From: Acidipila rosea
GTDB lineage: Bacteria; Acidobacteriota; Terriglobia; Terriglobales; Acidobacteriaceae
Length of the DNA: 64,000 nt
Reading direction: 5' to 3'
Assembly (NCBI RefSeq): GCF_004339725.1
Contig: NZ_SMGK01000005.1
Location: 186,001-250,000, forward strand
Shown here: one piece after another, positions 9,161 through 17,673 of the stretch
How the letters are laid out: every line of letters begins with the position of its first letter
Numbering within the stretch: the stretch's first letter is position 1
Notes under the pieces: model-generated
Seen by the model: only the letters and a program-made list of their open reading frames with translations
The model's database searches: none
Told to the model about the DNA's origin: nothing
Made by a program: the position numbers and the translations under genes

Positions 9161-11299
9161 ATGAATGTAAAAGTTCTTCCAGTCTGTATGTTGTTGTGGA
9201 TGGGTGTGGGCGTTGTGCAGGCGACGTATGCTCAAGAAGCACCTCGTGGCAGCATTACCATCGATCGCATCGCAGATATCAAATATCCGACTGAGGCACA
9301 ATGGTCGCCAGACAATAAGACCATAGCTTTTCTGTGGGATGCCGCAGGCAAGCAGGAATTATTCATGGTCAGGGCAGGAGAAGCGCCGATTGCGCTGACC
9401 GATTTTCCTGTTGATCCGAACCTGCTGGTCTGTGACATAGGCCACTTTGAGTGGTCCTCTTCAGACGAAATCATCTTCAGCAAAGGAAACCAGCTCTGGA
9501 GAGTATCGACCGCCACACGCAAGCCGGAGTCGCTGGCGGGCTTTGAGGGAGTGAGCAGCTTTTCCCTATCGGCGGATAAGAAGCAGATCGCCTTCATTCA
9601 GAAAGACGATGTATGGGTAGCCTCGCTTGAGTCTCAGGCGCGGCGCAGGCTTACACATATGCCGGAGGGCCTCCACGCTTCCGAGCCTTCCTTTTCCGGG
9701 GATGGCCAATATGTAGCCTTCAATGCTGCACGCCACGAATCTGTACCGGAGCCGCTGCCCTATAACGGCAATCTGGTGAAGGTATTTCGCAGCTTGAACT
9801 GGGATGATCGCATCGGCATCGTTTCAGTCTTCAGCTATGCAGCAGAGCCAACGTGGATACCTGTGTCAGCACGCAATTACGGATCGACTGACATGCAATG
9901 GGCCGCGGGGCCGTCCATCGTGCATGAGGAGTTCTCGCCTGATCACAAAACCATGGAGTTGAAAATCACTTCCATGACCGGCGAAACGCGCACGCTGTGG
10001 AAAGATCATGATCCCGCATGGATTTCACCCGCTGATGGCGCGATGGATGTTACGTCGCCTGATGGTAAGTGGGTAGCGTTTATCAGCGACCGCAGCGGAT
10101 GGCCGCATCTCTACGTGATACAGACGGACGCTACCTCTGAATCGCAGGCGAAGCAGATAGGCAAGGGAAACTTCGGCGATGGCTACATCGCATGGTCGCC
10201 GGATAGCAAGCGAATTGCCTTCGCGCATAGCGCGGATGGCAACCAGATGGAGCGCTTCATCTCCATAGCCTCCGTAGAGAGTGGACGTATCGAGCCTATA
10301 GTTACGGAGCATGGTGTGAATCGCGCCCCGGCCTTTTCTCCCGATGGCGCAACTCTGCTTTATGAGCGAAGTGCGGTGGAGCATCCACTCGAGGTCTACT
10401 CTGTTGCGGCAAAGCCGGCAGCTGTTCCCATTCGGCTCACTAATTCACTCCCTCCGGGTTTGCTGCCACAGGATCTCATCGCGCCCGTAGCAGTGCATTA
10501 TCCGAGCAGGAAAGATGGAAAGCCTGTTCCAGCTACGCTCATCGTCGATAAGCATCTGGACCGCACCAAGAAGCACCCTGCCATCATCTGGGTGCACGGC
10601 TCGGGCGCCGATCAGAACTATCTGGCATGGCATCCTGGCGCCTATCGCATGTATTACGCCATGGATGAATATCTCGCGCAGCAGGGCTATGTAGTGCTGA
10701 CGCCCGATTACCGCGGTAGCTCCGGCTATAGCAGAGACTGGGCAACTGGAGCATCCAGAGACCTGGGAGGCGGCGAAACTCAGGATGTAAACGCAGGCGC
10801 TGACTACCTGAAGACGCTTAGTTATGTTGACCCGAATCGCATCGCCATCTGGGGATTGAGCTACGGTGGCTTCATGACGATGCAGTCCATGGTGACTGAT
10901 CCGACTCTCTTCCGCTGTGCAATCGATGTGGCCGGCGTAGGCGACTGGGAGACATGGACAACAGGAGGACTCATCCTGGGAAGGCTCGGCGAAACTCCTG
11001 TGACCGATCCTGAACTTTATGACCGCTCCGCACCTGTCAAGCATCTGGATAAACTCGTTCGCCCGTTGCTGCTGTTGCAAGGCACCAATGATGCCAATGT
11101 ACCTTTCTGGGAATCGCTGAAGGTGATCGACACGCTGGAGAAGCTCGGCAAGCCTTTTGATATGGCTATTTATCCGGGAGAGATTCACTTCTTCCGCAGG
11201 GCCTATGTACTAAGAGATGCGTGGCGGCGAACCGATGAATTCTTCTACCGCTATCTTATGCAACCGGAAGCCGGCTCGAGTACTACGCCGAAAGAATAG
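9161..11299 (+). CDS. Secreted S9-family prolyl oligopeptidase-like peptidase
   Basis: 712 residues with a signal peptide (1-25, ending TYAQ). The N-terminal ~400 residues carry PD40/WD40-like propeller repeats (EAQWSPDNKTIAFLW, IAWSPDSKRIAFAHS, APAFSPDGATLLYER). The C-terminal alpha/beta hydrolase domain has nucleophile Ser567 in WGLSYGG, Asp644 in QGTNDANVP and His676 in PGEIHFF, a complete triad. Family members are dipeptidyl/acylaminoacyl/oligo-peptidases that cut short peptides admitted through the propeller. It is probably periplasmic and processes what the adjacent receptor imports. Confidence 0.92.
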   Translation: MNVKVLPVCMLLWMGVGVVQATYAQEAPRGSITIDRIADIKYPTEAQWSPDNKTIAFLWDAAGKQELFMVRAGEAPIALTDFPVDPNLLVCDIGHFEWSSSDEIIFSKGNQLWRVSTATRKPESLAGFEGVSSFSLSADKKQIAFIQKDDVWVASLESQARRRLTHMPEGLHASEPSFSGDGQYVAFNAARHESVPEPLPYNGNLVKVFRSLNWDDRIGIVSVFSYAAEPTWIPVSARNYGSTDMQWAAGPSIVHEEFSPDHKTMELKITSMTGETRTLWKDHDPAWISPADGAMDVTSPDGKWVAFISDRSGWPHLYVIQTDATSESQAKQIGKGNFGDGYIAWSPDSKRIAFAHSADGNQMERFISIASVESGRIEPIVTEHGVNRAPAFSPDGATLLYERSAVEHPLEVYSVAAKPAAVPIRLTNSLPPGLLPQDLIAPVAVHYPSRKDGKPVPATLIVDKHLDRTKKHPAIIWVHGSGADQNYLAWHPGAYRMYYAMDEYLAQQGYVVLTPDYRGSSGYSRDWATGASRDLGGGETQDVNAGADYLKTLSYVDPNRIAIWGLSYGGFMTMQSMVTDPTLFRCAIDVAGVGDWETWTTGGLILGRLGETPVTDPELYDRSAPVKHLDKLVRPLLLLQGTNDANVPFWESLKVIDTLEKLGKPFDMAIYPGEIHFFRRAYVLRDAWRRTDEFFYRYLMQPEAGSSTTPKE

Positions 11300-11476
11300 C
11301 TTTCCGGCTTCAGCGGCTGAACCAGAAGTATTGCGATCCAGAAGCATTGAGGATTGTTGCGTCCATCATCGCCGCTGCCTGTGATAGCTGCTGCCACATG
11401 CAAATGCAGAGATCTGTGGAATGCGGCATATCCAGTTACACCCTGACTTCACTCTGTGCGACATGGTACGAGCGGG

Positions 11477-11484
11477 TTGTACAA
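11477..11484. promoter_or_regulatory. TTGTACAA palindrome before GntR gene
   Basis: A perfect 8-bp palindrome lies 25 bases upstream of the GntR start. It has the same half-sites as TTGTATACAA but without the 2-base spacer, so it may be a related autoregulatory site or coincidence. Confidence 0.35.
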
Positions 11485-11508
11485 TCTAACACTAGAGAAC
11501 GGGTGATT

Positions 11509-12243
11509 ATGACGGCTGTGGGGTTAAAGAAAGCATCAAAAACTGGCACTTCCCAGCGAAAGCAAGACACCACAGTTCTCCAGGCATTGCAGCAGGTTCG
11601 AGAGCTCATCGTACATGGCAAACTTTCCCCGGGCACGTGGATCGTTGAAGAAGAGCTGGCTAAACGTCTCAAGGTAAGTCGCACGCCCGTGCGTGCAGTG
11701 CTCCAGTGGCTGCAGCAGGAAGGCTACGTCAGAGAGCAGCGGACAGCTACAAAATCCCGCATGATTGTCTCCCCGCTCACAAAAGACGATGCAAGCGAGT
11801 TATATTCCTTCCTCGGTCGTCTCGAGGGGCTGGCAGGACGCAATACCGCAGCGTTGGCCAAAACAAAAAGAATGGTGATCGTGCATCAGCTCAAGTCGTT
11901 GAATCAGCAGTTGAGCGATGTGCGAACGAACCCGAGCAAACACGGCACCATTTTTGATATCGATCGGGACTTTCATCGCCTCATTGTTGAGTCTGGTGCT
12001 GGACCTCGATTGCGTGCATGGCACCAGACGATCGAACCACAGGTGGAGCGCTACTGGCGGCTCTATGCAAGCTCCATCGTTCATAATCTGCAGCTTTCGA
12101 TCAACGAACATAATGACATCATCAGTGCTTTGGCGGATGGCGATGCCGATCGGGTGGAGCGAAGCCTTCAGACAAACTGGGAAAAAGGCTGCGAACGAGT
12201 CGGCCATATTATTGACGTCTTCGGAGAACGAGGAAGCTGGTAA
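11509..12243 (+). CDS. GntR-family transcriptional regulator, FCD (FadR) subfamily
   Basis: 244 residues. The ATG at 11509 is chosen because the upstream in-frame extension from a TTG at 11347 has no domain and would run through the putative operator. Residues ~17-80 are the GntR winged helix (LSPGTWIVEEELAKRLKVSRTPVRAVLQWLQQEGYV). Residues ~90-235 are the all-helical FCD ligand domain with the usual His/Asp metal-site positions (FDIDRDFHRLIVE, NEHNDIISALADGD). FCD regulators are commonly repressors relieved by an organic acid. It follows the S9 peptidase and converges with the operon ending at 12269, so it may control either side. Confidence 0.9.
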   Translation: MTAVGLKKASKTGTSQRKQDTTVLQALQQVRELIVHGKLSPGTWIVEEELAKRLKVSRTPVRAVLQWLQQEGYVREQRTATKSRMIVSPLTKDDASELYSFLGRLEGLAGRNTAALAKTKRMVIVHQLKSLNQQLSDVRTNPSKHGTIFDIDRDFHRLIVESGAGPRLRAWHQTIEPQVERYWRLYASSIVHNLQLSINEHNDIISALADGDADRVERSLQTNWEKGCERVGHIIDVFGERGSW

Positions 12244-12268
12244 CGATCGAGCCCGCTGAATATCCTGT

Positions 12269-12862
12269 TCAGCCTGCTACGGTTCGCAACAGCTTCTCGC
12301 GCGCACGAACCCGTCGAAGGCGAAGCGCAAAAAGCGATGCGCCAAGCACCAGCAGAAAGCAGCCCATTACAAACACCTTTTCTCCATCGAGAAGATCAGC
12401 TTTGCCGGTCTTCAATTCCGAGTCAGTAAAGATGCCGTGAATAAAGAGCAATAGCCCGGCTGGATACGCGAGATAGTGCAACGACTTCCAGAGGCGGCGG
12501 CCGATCTCGACGCGCACGAGCGATGAGATGAGAACCACCAGCAAAACATAAAGCGCAATAGCCCCTAAAGTATTCTGGAGCGGCTGCAAGGGTGAGTGGA
12601 TCGGCAGCAGAATATCGATCCACCGAAAAATGACGCGGCGCGCGAGCAGCAATACCAGCACATGGGCCGCGATTGCCACCAGTGTCAGATAGGCAAGAAG
12701 CCGATGGATGCGAAATATGTCGATCCGCCGATGAGGCCACAGCCGCAGCGGGCTGTAGCGCACGGCGATAAGCAATCCAAGGCAGATGCTTAGTGTTGCC
12801 GATGCGACAGCTCCCAGCCCGATATCGGCGCTAAGTGTGATCCAGTCAATCTCTTTAAGCAT
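12269..12862 (-). CDS. Ferric-reductase-like transmembrane protein
   Basis: 197 residues with about six hydrophobic segments. Two pairs of histidines with heme-ligand spacing are seen: His53 (RIHRLLAY) with His67 (AAHVLVLL), and His129 (SLHYLAYP) with His142 (LFIHGIF). This matches the ferric reductase/NADPH-oxidase membrane domain that holds two stacked b hemes (also MsrQ-like). No FAD/NAD domain is attached, so an electron donor partner is missing. The start ATG (12860-12862) lies 2 bases from the TGA of the beta-propeller gene upstream, so the two are translationally coupled. The redox partner is unknown. Confidence 0.8.
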   Translation of the reverse strand: MLKEIDWITLSADIGLGAVASATLSICLGLLIAVRYSPLRLWPHRRIDIFRIHRLLAYLTLVAIAAHVLVLLLARRVIFRWIDILLPIHSPLQPLQNTLGAIALYVLLVVLISSLVRVEIGRRLWKSLHYLAYPAGLLLFIHGIFTDSELKTGKADLLDGEKVFVMGCFLLVLGASLFALRLRRVRAREKLLRTVAG

Positions 12863-12864
12863 GC

Positions 12865-15800
12865 TCAGTCTGCATCGTTTGCCTCACCACGACTATCTGC
12901 CTTGGCCTCACCTGGCACAGTCCCACCTTTGGGAACTGGCGTGATGATCGAATATCCTGCTTTCTGCAAGATGGAATTATAAGCCGGCACAGCTTCCTTA
13001 TCTATTGTGCTCAGAGCAGATTGCACCGTGTGCAGTTGCGTGTCGAGCAGAGAGAAGACCTGCTTCTCAGGCTCCGTGGGCGCATAGTCGGAGTTGCCGG
13101 CAACGTCTCCGCCACCGGTGCCTACTTCGGCGCCAAGCCAGATGAACTTGAGATAAAGTCCCAGCGGTCCGCGGAAGGACTTCTCATCACCTTCGGCGAT
13201 CGTCGGATGCATGAGCAGATTTTCCTGTTCTACGTATTTTCTGTTCAGGTTGTCAGTGGCGTCGAAGAGCGCCTTGTCCGCGGCCCGCGCGGTGAGCATG
13301 CTTCGCGTATCCTCCAGCTGTTTGCGGCTCCACTCAATCTGGTTGATCAGCTGGGCCGAGAGATTGGTGTCGTCATAGATCTGGTGAGAGAGTTCGGAAG
13401 AAGCAATCGCATCCGGTAGCGAAGCGGGAGTCGTCGGATCCTTCAGGACAATGACCTGCTGGCTCTGCGTACTCCCTCCGATTGTGAGCTTGACCGTGTA
13501 GGCGCCGGGAGCCACCAGCGGGCCATCAGTGGACTCTCCGCCGACGCCGTAGTAGAAGATGGGCCGCGTCTGTTTACCACTGAAGCGCTTCTCGCTCCAG
13601 ATGTGCGGATTGCCCGGCGGGATGGTGCGCAGGGCTACCTCGACGGTGGGCTCATAGCGTAGATTCCACCAGATGCGGTTTAGTCCGGCATGAGCCTTGG
13701 CATCCAGATGACGAACTGCCTTCCCCTGGCTGTCGAAAATTTGCAGCGTAAATTTTTCGTCTGCGGATTTGAGTGTGAAGTTAATTGGAACGCCATAGGG
13801 AGGGTTTTGTCCTACCGAGGCTCCCGCCGGAGCCATATCCCGCTTGGAGCGCGCACGCAGGCGATAGGCGTGCCGCACTGGTAAGAGGTTGTCAGCATTC
13901 TCTGCAGCTCCCGGCTTGAGGTGCTGCAGCGGAGTGATGTCATCCAGTATCCAGAATCCGCGGCCATAGGTGCCGACCACCAAATCGTTGAACTGCGGCT
14001 GGACGGTTAGCCAGTACACCGGCGCATGGGGAAGGTTCTGCTGGAACGGCTTCCAGTGAGCCCCATCATCCAGGGAGATATATAGCCCGTTTTCGGTTCC
14101 TGCGTAGAGCAGTCCCTGCCGCACCGGGTCTTCGCGAACCACGTGTGTGTAGCTCAACTGTGACGCGGGAATGCCAGTCGTGATCCGGGTCCATGTCTTG
14201 CCGTAGTCGGTTGTTTTGTAGAGGTAGGGATCGCGAATATCCACCTGGTGGCCATCGAAAGCCACATAGCATGTGCCGGCTGCATATTTCGACGGCTCAA
14301 TGCTGTCGACCGTCATCTTCGGCGGCAGTCCCGCTATGTTCGCGGTTAGGTTTGTCCAATGCTGGCCGCCGTCGCGCGTCATCTGCAGCTGGCCGTCATT
14401 GGTTCCTGCCCAAATCTGGCCCTTGGCAACTGAAGACTCCGCGAGCGCATACACCACTCCGGCGTATTCCACGCTCAGATTGTCGACGGTGAGGCCGCCC
14501 GAGTCGCCGTGCATCGAGGGATCGTTCAACGTGAGATCAGGGCTGATGCGTGTCCACGTCTGCCCTCCGTCGGGGGTGCGATGCACATATTGGCTGCCTA
14601 CATAAACGGTATTGTGGTCATGCGGAGAGATGATTAAGGGATAGGTCCAGTTCATGCGGACCTTGACCTCGCCTGCATTCGCACCCATGGTGCGGTCGGG
14701 CCACACACTCACCGAGCGCGAAAAGCCGGACCTCGCATCGAAGCGCTCCGTTACGCCTGCATAGCATCCGCCCCAGACAATATTGTTGTCGACCGGATCG
14801 GGCGTGCTCCACCCCGTTTCGCAGCCGGCTGTCGTGGTCCACTGGCTCGCGCTGATGCTCGACTCTCCCGGAGCATTGCTCGGCCCGTGGAGCGGAGAGC
14901 CATCCTGCATTTGCCCATACACCATGTAAGGAATGCGATTATCCGTGGTGACGTGGTACATCTGCGCGATCGGAAGCCGGATCATCTTCCATGAACGTCC
15001 GCGCTCGGTGCTGATCATCACTCCGATGTCGGAGCCGACCATCATGCGGCTGGGATTTGTCGGATCGGCCCACATGTCGTGATTATCTCCGCCGCAGCCG
15101 CCTTCGCGCTCGGCAGAGCTTTCTTCAGCCGCGGGATCGGGATTATCGCCCGGACAATGCATGTGGTCGGTGGTGAATCCGCCGTCAAAGGTTGCGCTGA
15201 TGCCGTTCGAGGGAAAGTACACCTCATTTTCGTTATCCGGCATTACCAGCATGCGGGTGTAGTAGTGTGGCCGCTCGTTGAGCAGTCTGCTGTAATTCAC
15301 GACCTTCCAGTCGAGGCCCCCGTTGTCTGACCGCCAAAGCGTACCGCCCTGGCCGGTTTCAATGAGCGCATATGCACGCCGCGAGTCGCTGGGTGCGAAG
15401 CTCACCGCAATCTTTCCTAGCGGGGAAGGTGGCAGACCATGCCCGTTAATGCGGCTCCAGGTATCGCCTCCATCGCTGGTAACGAATAACCCGCTCCCCG
15501 GCCCTCCGCTCTTTCGTCCCCATGTCTTGATGTCGATCTGCCAGGTGGAGGCGATGATCCTGCTCGAGTCCGTCGGATCCATCGTAAGGTCGTAGGCGCC
15601 AGTATTCTGGTCGACAAAGAGAACGCGCTTCCAGTTCTTGCCGCCGTCGGTCGTGCGGTAGACTCCACGCTCCTGCTGCGGCCCGTAGCAGGTGCCCAGC
15701 GCGGCGGCGTAGACGATGTCGGGATTCGCAGGATCGATCAGGATTCGCCCGATGCGGCCTGTCTTCTCGAGCCCCATATGCTGCCAGCTTTTGCCGCCGT

Positions 15801-16203
15801 CGATTGACTTGTAAATTCCGTCGCCGAGCGAGACATTGCTGCGGATAAAAGCTTCCCCCGTGCCTACCCAGAGAATATTGTGGTTGGACGGAGCAATGGC
15901 TATCGAGCCGATGGATTGTGCGGGCTGCGAGTCGAAGATCGGATACCAGTGCTCACCAGCGTCAAAGGACTTCCATACGCCGCCCGAAGCTGCGCCTGCG
16001 TAGTAAATGTTCAAATCACCCGGAACACCGACGACTGACGTTACCCGATTGCCCGGCGGCCCGATGTAGCGGTAGTGCAACGCGCTATACGGCGACTGCT
16101 GCTCTGGCGTAACTGTCTGGCCCAAAGACAGTGTGGAGAAGGTAGCAGTAATGAGCAAGGGGAGTGCGAGGCTGAGAGCGCGAAGACGTTGGCGGGTCGA
16201 CAT
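12865..16203 (-). CDS. Secreted BNR/sortilin-like beta-propeller protein
   Basis: 1112 residues; ATG with GGAGG 4 bases upstream and a signal peptide (~1-29, ending LSLG). At least nine Asp-box (BNR) motifs of the S-x-D-x-G-x-x-W type are spread over the first ~750 residues (KSFDAGEHW, KSIDGGKSW, RTTDGGKNW, VTSDGGDTW, RTPDGGQTW, MTRDGGQHW, KTTDYGKTW, ISLDDGAHW). They predict two tandem propellers as in VPS10/sortilin-like 'glycosyl hydrolase BNR repeat' proteins. The C-terminal ~350 residues are a separate beta-rich then helical part. No sialidase catalytic set (Arg triad) is evident, so a binding role is as likely as an enzymatic one. Confidence 0.85.
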   Translation of the reverse strand: MSTRQRLRALSLALPLLITATFSTLSLGQTVTPEQQSPYSALHYRYIGPPGNRVTSVVGVPGDLNIYYAGAASGGVWKSFDAGEHWYPIFDSQPAQSIGSIAIAPSNHNILWVGTGEAFIRSNVSLGDGIYKSIDGGKSWQHMGLEKTGRIGRILIDPANPDIVYAAALGTCYGPQQERGVYRTTDGGKNWKRVLFVDQNTGAYDLTMDPTDSSRIIASTWQIDIKTWGRKSGGPGSGLFVTSDGGDTWSRINGHGLPPSPLGKIAVSFAPSDSRRAYALIETGQGGTLWRSDNGGLDWKVVNYSRLLNERPHYYTRMLVMPDNENEVYFPSNGISATFDGGFTTDHMHCPGDNPDPAAEESSAEREGGCGGDNHDMWADPTNPSRMMVGSDIGVMISTERGRSWKMIRLPIAQMYHVTTDNRIPYMVYGQMQDGSPLHGPSNAPGESSISASQWTTTAGCETGWSTPDPVDNNIVWGGCYAGVTERFDARSGFSRSVSVWPDRTMGANAGEVKVRMNWTYPLIISPHDHNTVYVGSQYVHRTPDGGQTWTRISPDLTLNDPSMHGDSGGLTVDNLSVEYAGVVYALAESSVAKGQIWAGTNDGQLQMTRDGGQHWTNLTANIAGLPPKMTVDSIEPSKYAAGTCYVAFDGHQVDIRDPYLYKTTDYGKTWTRITTGIPASQLSYTHVVREDPVRQGLLYAGTENGLYISLDDGAHWKPFQQNLPHAPVYWLTVQPQFNDLVVGTYGRGFWILDDITPLQHLKPGAAENADNLLPVRHAYRLRARSKRDMAPAGASVGQNPPYGVPINFTLKSADEKFTLQIFDSQGKAVRHLDAKAHAGLNRIWWNLRYEPTVEVALRTIPPGNPHIWSEKRFSGKQTRPIFYYGVGGESTDGPLVAPGAYTVKLTIGGSTQSQQVIVLKDPTTPASLPDAIASSELSHQIYDDTNLSAQLINQIEWSRKQLEDTRSMLTARAADKALFDATDNLNRKYVEQENLLMHPTIAEGDEKSFRGPLGLYLKFIWLGAEVGTGGGDVAGNSDYAPTEPEKQVFSLLDTQLHTVQSALSTIDKEAVPAYNSILQKAGYSIITPVPKGGTVPGEAKADSRGEANDAD

Positions 16204-16311
16204 AGTCCTCCGTGAGACTTCCTGAGAAGATGCTGAACGGGAGAAACAGAATAGAGAAGCCAGGGGATACGATCAGATGCGACTCGCAGAAAGTTTAGCA
16301 TGTGTACGATC

Positions 16312-16321
16312 TTGTCTACAT
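16312..16321. promoter_or_regulatory. TTGTCTACAT, operator-like site before the beta-propeller gene
   Basis: In the 190-base gap between the MFS stop and the beta-propeller start lies TTGTCTACAT, one base off a TTGT-NN-ACAA palindrome, next to GTGTACGA. It may mark an internal promoter under the same GntR control as 3962 and 26365. The rest of the gap holds no gene. Confidence 0.35.
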
Positions 16322-16393
16322 AATTGTGCTCTGTGTGGAGCGCAATTCCTGCATTGAAGAAGCCGGGCACTCCACGGCTTGCAGGAAAGGTTC

Positions 16394-17644
16394 CTAGCTT
16401 AGCGGCGCCCCTCGGGTCTCCGGCAGCGTAGTCGCCAGCGCTGCTGCCGTCAGGAAAGCCACGGAGGTGATGCCCAGTGCGGCGCCTATGCCGTGGTTGG
16501 CAGAGGCGCGCCCCACCACGTAGGGAGCGGCGGCGCTGACAATTCTTCCCATGTTGTAGGAGAAGCCCATTGCTGATGCGCGGATAATGGTCGGGAAAAG
16601 TTCACTTGCGATGACAGCAAACCCGCTGAAGTATCCCGATCCCCAGAATCCTACAATCGGTCCCAGTAGCAGGAGCGTGCCCGGGCTGCTGGCGCGCGCA
16701 TAGAACTGCACTACGATGGCCGCCATTAAAAGGTAGAGGATATACATCCGGCGGCGGCCAAAGCGATCCGCAAAGAAGCCGAAACTCACATAGCCCGCGA
16801 AGGTCCCTACCTGCATCAGGATCGTCCAGCCGGAGGTTTGCAGGATGCTGAGTCCGCGCCCTCCCTGCGCCACCGGCAGGGAGAGGAACGAAGGAACCCA
16901 GAAGAAAAGTCCCCACCAGGCAAAGAGCGTCGCTCCATTCATCAGCGTGACGAGCGTGAGCCGCCGACGGGTGCCGCTGCGGAAGACCTCGCGCAGCGGG
17001 GTGACGGATGCCTCAGACTCCTGCCAGCGTTCGGGCTCCTCGACGCGCCGCCTGATCCACACCGCAAACAGAGCAGGAAGAACTCCTGCAAAGAAGACTG
17101 GGCGCCAGCCGAAATGCGGCATGATGAGCCCGACGATTCCAGCCCCGAGTGCGTAACCGACCGCCCACGAACTTTGCACCAGCGCGAGCGCCTTGGCACG
17201 GTGCTGGTCTGGCCATGTCTCTGCAACCAGCGCAGCGCCGGCCGCCCACTCCCCGCCCATCCCGAAGCCGAGCAGCACGCGGCAGATGGCCAGTTGCATC
17301 GCCGTGTGAACCAGGCCGCAAAGTCCGGTGCAAAGGCAGTAGACGAGAATGCTCGCTGTAAGGGCGCGGGTCCGGCCACGCCTGTCGGCGAAGCGCCCGA
17401 AGAGTACTCCTCCGATGGCCGCTGCGACCAGCGTGCCCGACATGATCAGTCCCGCAGTGGCGGAGCTCATGTGCAGATCTGCCTTCATGCGAGGCACGGC
17501 AAGCGCGTAGAGCATCACGTCCATGCTGTCGAGCATCCAGCCAAGGGAGGCGGCCAGCAGCACGCGCCGTTGCGCCGTCGTAGCTCCGCGCAGCCACGAC
17601 ATGGTCCCCGTTGGCTCCGGCCGAAATGAAGTTGTGCCCACCAT
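16394..17644 (-). CDS. Major facilitator superfamily transporter
   Basis: 416 residues, about 12 membrane segments; ATG with AAGGAG upstream. TM1 contains the acidic motif LGWMLDSMDVMLYAL, and loop 2-3 carries the MFS motif A-like GRFADRRGRTRAL. TM4 has the RVLLGFGMGGEWAAGAALVAE signature seen in aromatic-acid:H+ symporter/sialate/metabolite:H+ symporter-type members. A proton symporter for a small acid is the best guess. It lies 29 bases downstream of the M14 peptidase, consistent with importing a product released in the periplasm. Confidence 0.88.
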   Translation of the reverse strand: MVGTTSFRPEPTGTMSWLRGATTAQRRVLLAASLGWMLDSMDVMLYALAVPRMKADLHMSSATAGLIMSGTLVAAAIGGVLFGRFADRRGRTRALTASILVYCLCTGLCGLVHTAMQLAICRVLLGFGMGGEWAAGAALVAETWPDQHRAKALALVQSSWAVGYALGAGIVGLIMPHFGWRPVFFAGVLPALFAVWIRRRVEEPERWQESEASVTPLREVFRSGTRRRLTLVTLMNGATLFAWWGLFFWVPSFLSLPVAQGGRGLSILQTSGWTILMQVGTFAGYVSFGFFADRFGRRRMYILYLLMAAIVVQFYARASSPGTLLLLGPIVGFWGSGYFSGFAVIASELFPTIIRASAMGFSYNMGRIVSAAAPYVVGRASANHGIGAALGITSVAFLTAAALATTLPETRGAPLS

Positions 17645-17673
17645 TTGCTCCTTTTGCTGCCTGCTCTGCGCGT

